NCBI GenBank assembly: GCA_003486025.1
Contig: DNHA01000176.1
Location: 2,228-10,041 of the forward strand
Direction: 5' to 3'
Origin: Micrococcaceae bacterium
GTDB lineage: Bacteria > Actinomycetota > Actinomycetes > Actinomycetales > Micrococcaceae
DNA: 7,814 nt
Shown: positions 5,575 through 7,814 of the stretch, piece after piece
Layout of the letters: each line of letters opens with the position of its first letter
Position numbering within the stretch: the first letter of the stretch is position 1
Program-made: the position numbers and the translations under genes
Notes under the pieces: generated by a model
The model's database searches: none
Seen by the model: the letters and a program-made list of their open reading frames with translations, nothing else
Told to the model about the DNA's origin: nothing

Positions 5575-6228
5575 ATGCGCAAGGTATTTCAGGCAGATCT
5601 GCAGCAAATCGGCGAAGAGCTGATCGAAATGTCCCGGCTAGTGGCCATCGCCATGGACCGGGCTTGGGACTCGCTGGCCAACGCCGACGTTGATCTGGCA
5701 CAGGAAGTCATCGCGGCAGACGCGAAAATCGACTTCCTGCAGAACCAGCTCGACGAGCGCGCCATCGACACCCTCGCTTTGCAGGGGCCGGTTGCCTCGG
5801 ACCTGCGCATGATTGTTGGCTCGTTGCGCATGAGCGCCTCATTGGAGCGCATGGGCGACCTCGCCCGCCACTTAGCGCAGCTAACCCGCCTGCGCTTCCC
5901 TAATCAGGCAATCCCGGAGCGGATTTCTGGGACCTTCGCACAGATGGCGGAGGTAGATATCCAGATTGCCAAGGAAGTAGGGCGTCTACTCGAAACCCGC
6001 GATCTGTCGATCGCCAGGGAAATCATTGAATTGAACCACAAGCTTGACGGGTTGCACGCCAGCGTGTTCACCGTGATCGCTGACGAATCCTGGGATGCGA
6101 CGGCACCAACCACCGTCGATGTCTCGCTGACCAGCCGCTACCTGGAACGGTTCGGTGATCACGGAGTATCCGTAGCCCGCAAGGTGACCTACCTGGTAAC
6201 CGGCGAATGGGATCCCTCCGAGTTTTAA
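5575..6228 (+). CDS. phoU: Phosphate signalling regulator PhoU
   Basis: PhoU is a cytoplasmic, metal-binding helical protein that links the Pst phosphate transporter to the sensor kinase and keeps the Pho response off when phosphate is plentiful. It has 217 residues, the usual size, made of two three-helix repeats. Seen: the repeat-1 motif ERMGDLARH at 91-99 (Glu91, Asp95) and the matching repeat-2 motif ERFGDHGVSVAR at 191-202 (Glu191, Asp195), both of the ExxxD metal-cluster type, plus GPVASDLRMI and SLERMGD, typical of PhoU. The start MRKVFQADL matches the family. It is divergent from senX3-regX3 across a PHO-box-like repeat and is followed by its own terminator, so it is a single-gene unit, probably phosphate-controlled. 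The pst transporter genes are not in the window. Confidence 0.95.
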   Translation: MRKVFQADLQQIGEELIEMSRLVAIAMDRAWDSLANADVDLAQEVIAADAKIDFLQNQLDERAIDTLALQGPVASDLRMIVGSLRMSASLERMGDLARHLAQLTRLRFPNQAIPERISGTFAQMAEVDIQIAKEVGRLLETRDLSIAREIIELNHKLDGLHASVFTVIADESWDATAPTTVDVSLTSRYLERFGDHGVSVARKVTYLVTGEWDPSEF

Positions 6229-6255
6229 TCTCGATTCATTCGGACCATAAAATTC

Positions 6256-6310
6256 AACGGCGGTGCCTGCTTTCGGTTCATTCCGATAGCAGGCACCGCC
6301 GTTTGTTTTG
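6256..6310 (+). terminator. Strong intrinsic terminator of phoU
   Basis: The arms 6256-6271 and 6288-6303 pair perfectly over 16 bases (AACGGCGGTGCCTGCT and its complement), with a 16-base loop, followed by GTTTGTTTTG. It begins 28 bases after the phoU stop. Confidence 0.9.
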
Positions 6311-6532
6311 CCCGTCGCACGCCGTAGGGAAAGTCGTTCATGACAGATGACCACGGCGAGCTTCAAGCTATGCGCCCTAGGGCCGTGCAGGTCCATTCCC
6401 GAGCCACGCACCTTATGAGGCACCCCGTTGCCCGGGCAGGGTCTACGCGTCGCCGACAGGGCATTGCACGCTGGAATGCTCAATGATTCAAGTTCGCGCC
6501 TTTTGAGCTGCCTGTTTCAAAGGCTTAAATCG
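6311..6532. other. Orphan stretch with dense short palindromes, no recognised gene
   Basis: About 220 bases between the phoU terminator and a second hairpin. No tRNA, known riboswitch or protein family was recognised on either strand. Perfect short inverted repeats stand in a row: AGCTT-C-AAGCT (6359-6369), GCCCTAGGGC (6374-6383), TGCCCGGGCA (6429-6438), GTCG-C-CGAC (6449-6457) and GCATT/AATGC (6461-6465 with 6475-6479). This could be a structured RNA, a regulatory region or decayed sequence. One small ORF lies inside it. Confidence 0.4.
6340..6486 (+). CDS. Possible small protein, 48 residues, unrecognised
   Basis: ATG 6340 to TGA 6484-6486 encodes a basic, Arg- and His-rich peptide beginning MTDDHGELQAMRPRA and ending RRRQGIARWNAQ. 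An AGGGAAA stretch about seven bases before the ATG could serve as ribosome binding site. It has no membrane segment, signal peptide or known motif. By my count about 60% of third codon positions are G or C, which does not clearly stand out as coding. The upstream phoU terminator means it would need its own promoter, and none was identified. It could equally be chance within a structured noncoding region. Weak call. Confidence 0.25.
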   Translation: MTDDHGELQAMRPRAVQVHSRATHLMRHPVARAGSTRRRQGIARWNAQ

Positions 6533-6570
6533 TTAGAGGATGGTGCATCATCAGATGCACCATCCTCTAA
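6533..6570 (-). terminator. 17-pair hairpin downstream of the DUF4193 gene
   Basis: TTAGAGGATGGTGCATC (6533-6549) and its exact complement (6554-6570) enclose a four-base loop. It lies 45 bases past the DUF4193 stop, so it most likely ends that minus-strand transcript, but the tail on that side (AACGATTTAAGCC) is not a proper U-run. The plus-side tail is poor too. It may act as a 3'-end stabilising or processing stem instead. Confidence 0.65.
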
Positions 6571-6614
6571 CTACTGTTGGTCTGCTAAAAGCGGACCACC
6601 ATCAAGATTGGGTA

Positions 6615-6917
6615 TTACCCTTCGCACTCAACGCAGAAACCTACGTTGCCCTCTTCACGAACTAGCTGTGAGCGGTGACGAATCAAGAAGCACGAGCCAC
6701 AGATGAACTCGTCTTCCTTCTGCGGAACAACCGTAACGGTTAGTTCCTCGTTGGACAGGTCTGCACCTGGCAGGTCCATACCGTCGGTGTGATCGGCTTC
6801 GTCGAGCTCGCTCACGACGCTCTTAGCGTCTGGTGCGTTTGCGGACTTAACCGCGTCTAGAGAAGCCTTACGCGCCTCGGCAACGTCCGGGCGGACTTCA
6901 TCGTAATCAGTTGCCAC
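6615..6917 (-). CDS. DUF4193 family zinc-ribbon protein, function unknown
   Basis: A small acidic actinobacterial protein of 100 residues. Seen: the family N-terminus ATDYD, an acidic variable middle, the conserved LPGADLSNEELTV block at about 49-61, and a C-terminal zinc-ribbon-like part CGSCFLIRHRSQL followed by CVEC; numbering from the GTG, the cysteines are 73, 76, 95 and 98. The two CxxC pairs suggest a structural zinc site; the role is not known to me. The start is taken as GTG 6917, giving the usual MATDYD, because AGGA (complement of 6927-6930) lies nine bases before it; the ATG at 6926 would sit right against that site. It is transcribed alone, with its own promoter and a hairpin after it. 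A cytoplasmic nucleic-acid or RNA polymerase-related role is possible but is only a guess from the zinc ribbon. Confidence 0.9.
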   Translation of the reverse strand: MATDYDEVRPDVAEARKASLDAVKSANAPDAKSVVSELDEADHTDGMDLPGADLSNEELTVTVVPQKEDEFICGSCFLIRHRSQLVREEGNVGFCVECEG

Positions 6918-6963
6918 GAATTGCATTCCTAACGTGAGCCATTGAGCCTATTCGAAATAGGAG

Positions 6964-6992
6964 ATTACAGCATACTAATACCAGAAACACAA
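6964..6992 (-). promoter_or_regulatory. Candidate sigma-70-type promoter of the DUF4193 gene
   Basis: On the minus strand TTGTGT (complement of 6987-6992) and TGTAAT (complement of 6964-6969) are separated by 17 bases. The -10 box matches TATAAT in five of six positions. The leader would be about 40 bases and contains a perfect six-pair inverted repeat CCTATT-CGA-AATAGG at 6947-6961. Confidence 0.55.
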
Positions 6993-7057
6993 TCGTGTGG
7001 CGTTGTTTCGCTCACAGCCTGTCATTCATTTGGATTTTAGGCTCGGGAAACATTGAA

Positions 7058-7098
7058 GCGGACCGGTGCTTTCAAGAAAAATGAGAGCACCGGTCCGC
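7058..7098 (-). terminator. Terminator hairpin of gpmA
   Basis: GCGGACCGGTGCT (7058-7070) pairs perfectly with 7086-7098; four more pairs, one of them G-U, shorten the loop to about seven bases. It starts 21 bases after the gpmA stop. The minus-strand tail TTCAATGTTT is only partly U-rich. Confidence 0.75.
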
Positions 7099-7119
7099 CA
7101 CGGGAAAATCGAATTAGGA

Positions 7120-7814
7120 CTACTTACGGCCCTGATTCGCAACGGCCTTGATCGCATCGGCAGCTGCATCTGGATCCAAATACGTTCCGCCAGCGGTGAC
7201 TGGCTGGAAGTTTTCATCCAGTTCATAAACCAGTGGGATGCCCGTAGGAATATTCACCCCGGCGATGGCCTCGTCGCTGATTCCATCCAGGTGCTTAACC
7301 AACGCACGCAATGAGTTACCGTGCGCTGTGACTAAGACGGTTTTCCCTGCGGACAGATCAGACTTAATCTCGTTTTCCCAGTACGGAAGCATCCGCTCAA
7401 GTACGTCCTTGAGGCACTCGGTGCGTGGAGCATTCTCGCCTAGTTCGGCGTAGCGCTCATCGTTGGCCTGGCTGAATTCCGAGGAATCGTCCAAGGCCGG
7501 TGGCGGGGTGTCGTAGCTACGACGCCACTGCATGAACTGTTCTTCGCCGAATTCGGCCAAAGTCTGCGCTTTGTCCTTGCCCTGCAACGCGCCGTAGTGA
7601 CGTTCGTTCAGACGCCAGCTACGGTGCACCGGGATCCACCCGCGGCCGGCAGCCTCAAGGGCGAGGTTGGCGGTGGTGATTGCGCGGGTGAGCAGCGAGG
7701 TGTGCAGCACCTCGGGCTTGTACCCGGCCTCGGCCAGCAATTCGCCACCGCGTGCGGCTTCGGTGCGACCCTTGGCAGTTAGGTTCACGTCGTACCATCC
7801 GGTGAACAGGTTCT
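7120..7814 (-). CDS. gpmA: 2,3-bisphosphoglycerate-dependent phosphoglycerate mutase (5' end beyond right edge)
   Basis: Glycolytic and gluconeogenic enzyme interconverting 3- and 2-phosphoglycerate in the cytoplasm through a phosphohistidine. About 231 residues are visible; the N-terminal roughly 20 residues with the RHG catalytic histidine lie outside. Seen from the edge: [19 protein letters not shown], then [32 protein letters not shown] (substrate loop and the catalytic Glu of NERHYG), [11 protein letters not shown], and [15 protein letters not shown] with the second catalytic His, followed by [12 protein letters not shown]. All of this is typical of dPGM of the GpmA type. It stops at TAG 7120-7122 and is followed by a hairpin. 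In M. tuberculosis gpm1 sits directly upstream of senX3-regX3; here DUF4193 and phoU lie between. Confidence 0.96.
   Translation of the reverse strand, partial: NLFTGWYDVNLTAKGRTEAARGGELLAEAGYKPEVLHTSLLTRAITTANLALEAAGRGWIPVHRSWRLNERHYGALQGKDKAQTLAEFGEEQFMQWRRSYDTPPPALDDSSEFSQANDERYAELGENAPRTECLKDVLERMLPYWENEIKSDLSAGKTVLVTAHGNSLRALVKHLDGISDEAIAGVNIPTGIPLVYELDENFQPVTAGGTYLDPDAAADAIKAVANQGRK

Noticed and set aside
6270..6290. GGTTCATTCC resembling a tRNA T-loop
   Set aside because: It is the loop of the phoU terminator; no acceptor, D or anticodon arms surround it.
5986..6483. Minus-strand open frame of 165 codons reaching from phoU into the orphan stretch
   Set aside because: Half of it is antisense of phoU and it crosses the phoU terminator; the part in the orphan stretch has no recognised motif and no clear start signal.
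1..7814. CRISPR array, transposon, prophage or defence system
   Set aside because: No regularly spaced repeats, transposase, integrase, terminal inverted repeats or defence domains were seen; all main genes are conserved core genes.

Overview
The window looks like core chromosome of a moderately high-GC actinobacterium, most likely a member of the Micrococcaceae (Arthrobacter/Glutamicibacter type). This rests on protein likeness (CarD, a DUF4193 zinc-ribbon protein, a SenX3/RegX3-type pair, an LpqE-like lipoprotein), frequent GTG starts and gene order. No tRNA, rRNA, CRISPR array, insertion sequence or prophage gene was seen. The genus assignment is inference.

Left part (1-2497, minus strand): 5'-end-containing part of cysS, then ispF, ispD and carD, read right to left as carD > ispD > ispF > cysS. 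The same block, followed by a divergent lpqE, is known from Mycobacterium tuberculosis (Rv3580c-Rv3584). Here ispD and ispF are laid out as one fused IspDF frame, but the frame is broken by one extra base in a four-T run at 1308-1311, where the upstream frame stops at a TTT TGA. This is the most notable oddity of the window. carD is separated from ispD by a hairpin.

Middle part (2498-5574): a divergent intergenic region, the LpqE-like lipoprotein gene on the plus strand, a convergent bidirectional terminator built from UUCG-type hairpins, and the senX3-regX3 two-component operon on the minus strand with a 4-base ATGA overlap. The gap between senX3 and the divergent phoU holds a clear PHO-box-like direct repeat (GTTCACC-type units at 11-base spacing) and a 12-base perfect palindrome. 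The layout fits a phosphate-responsive switch: SenX3 senses, RegX3 binds the shared box, and PhoU restrains signalling when phosphate is plentiful.

Right part (5575-7814): phoU with a strong terminator; a roughly 220-base stretch without a recognised gene but rich in short palindromes and holding one 48-residue small ORF with a plausible ribosome binding site; a strong hairpin; a DUF4193 zinc-ribbon gene with a recognisable promoter; and the 3' part of gpmA (glycolytic phosphoglycerate mutase), which runs off the right edge. In M. tuberculosis gpm1 directly precedes senX3-regX3, so the linkage is conserved apart from the phoU and DUF4193 genes between them.

I see no convincing new multi-gene system. 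The points worth following up are the ispDF frame break, the phased PHO box, the substitutions near the IspF C-terminus and the structured orphan stretch after phoU.
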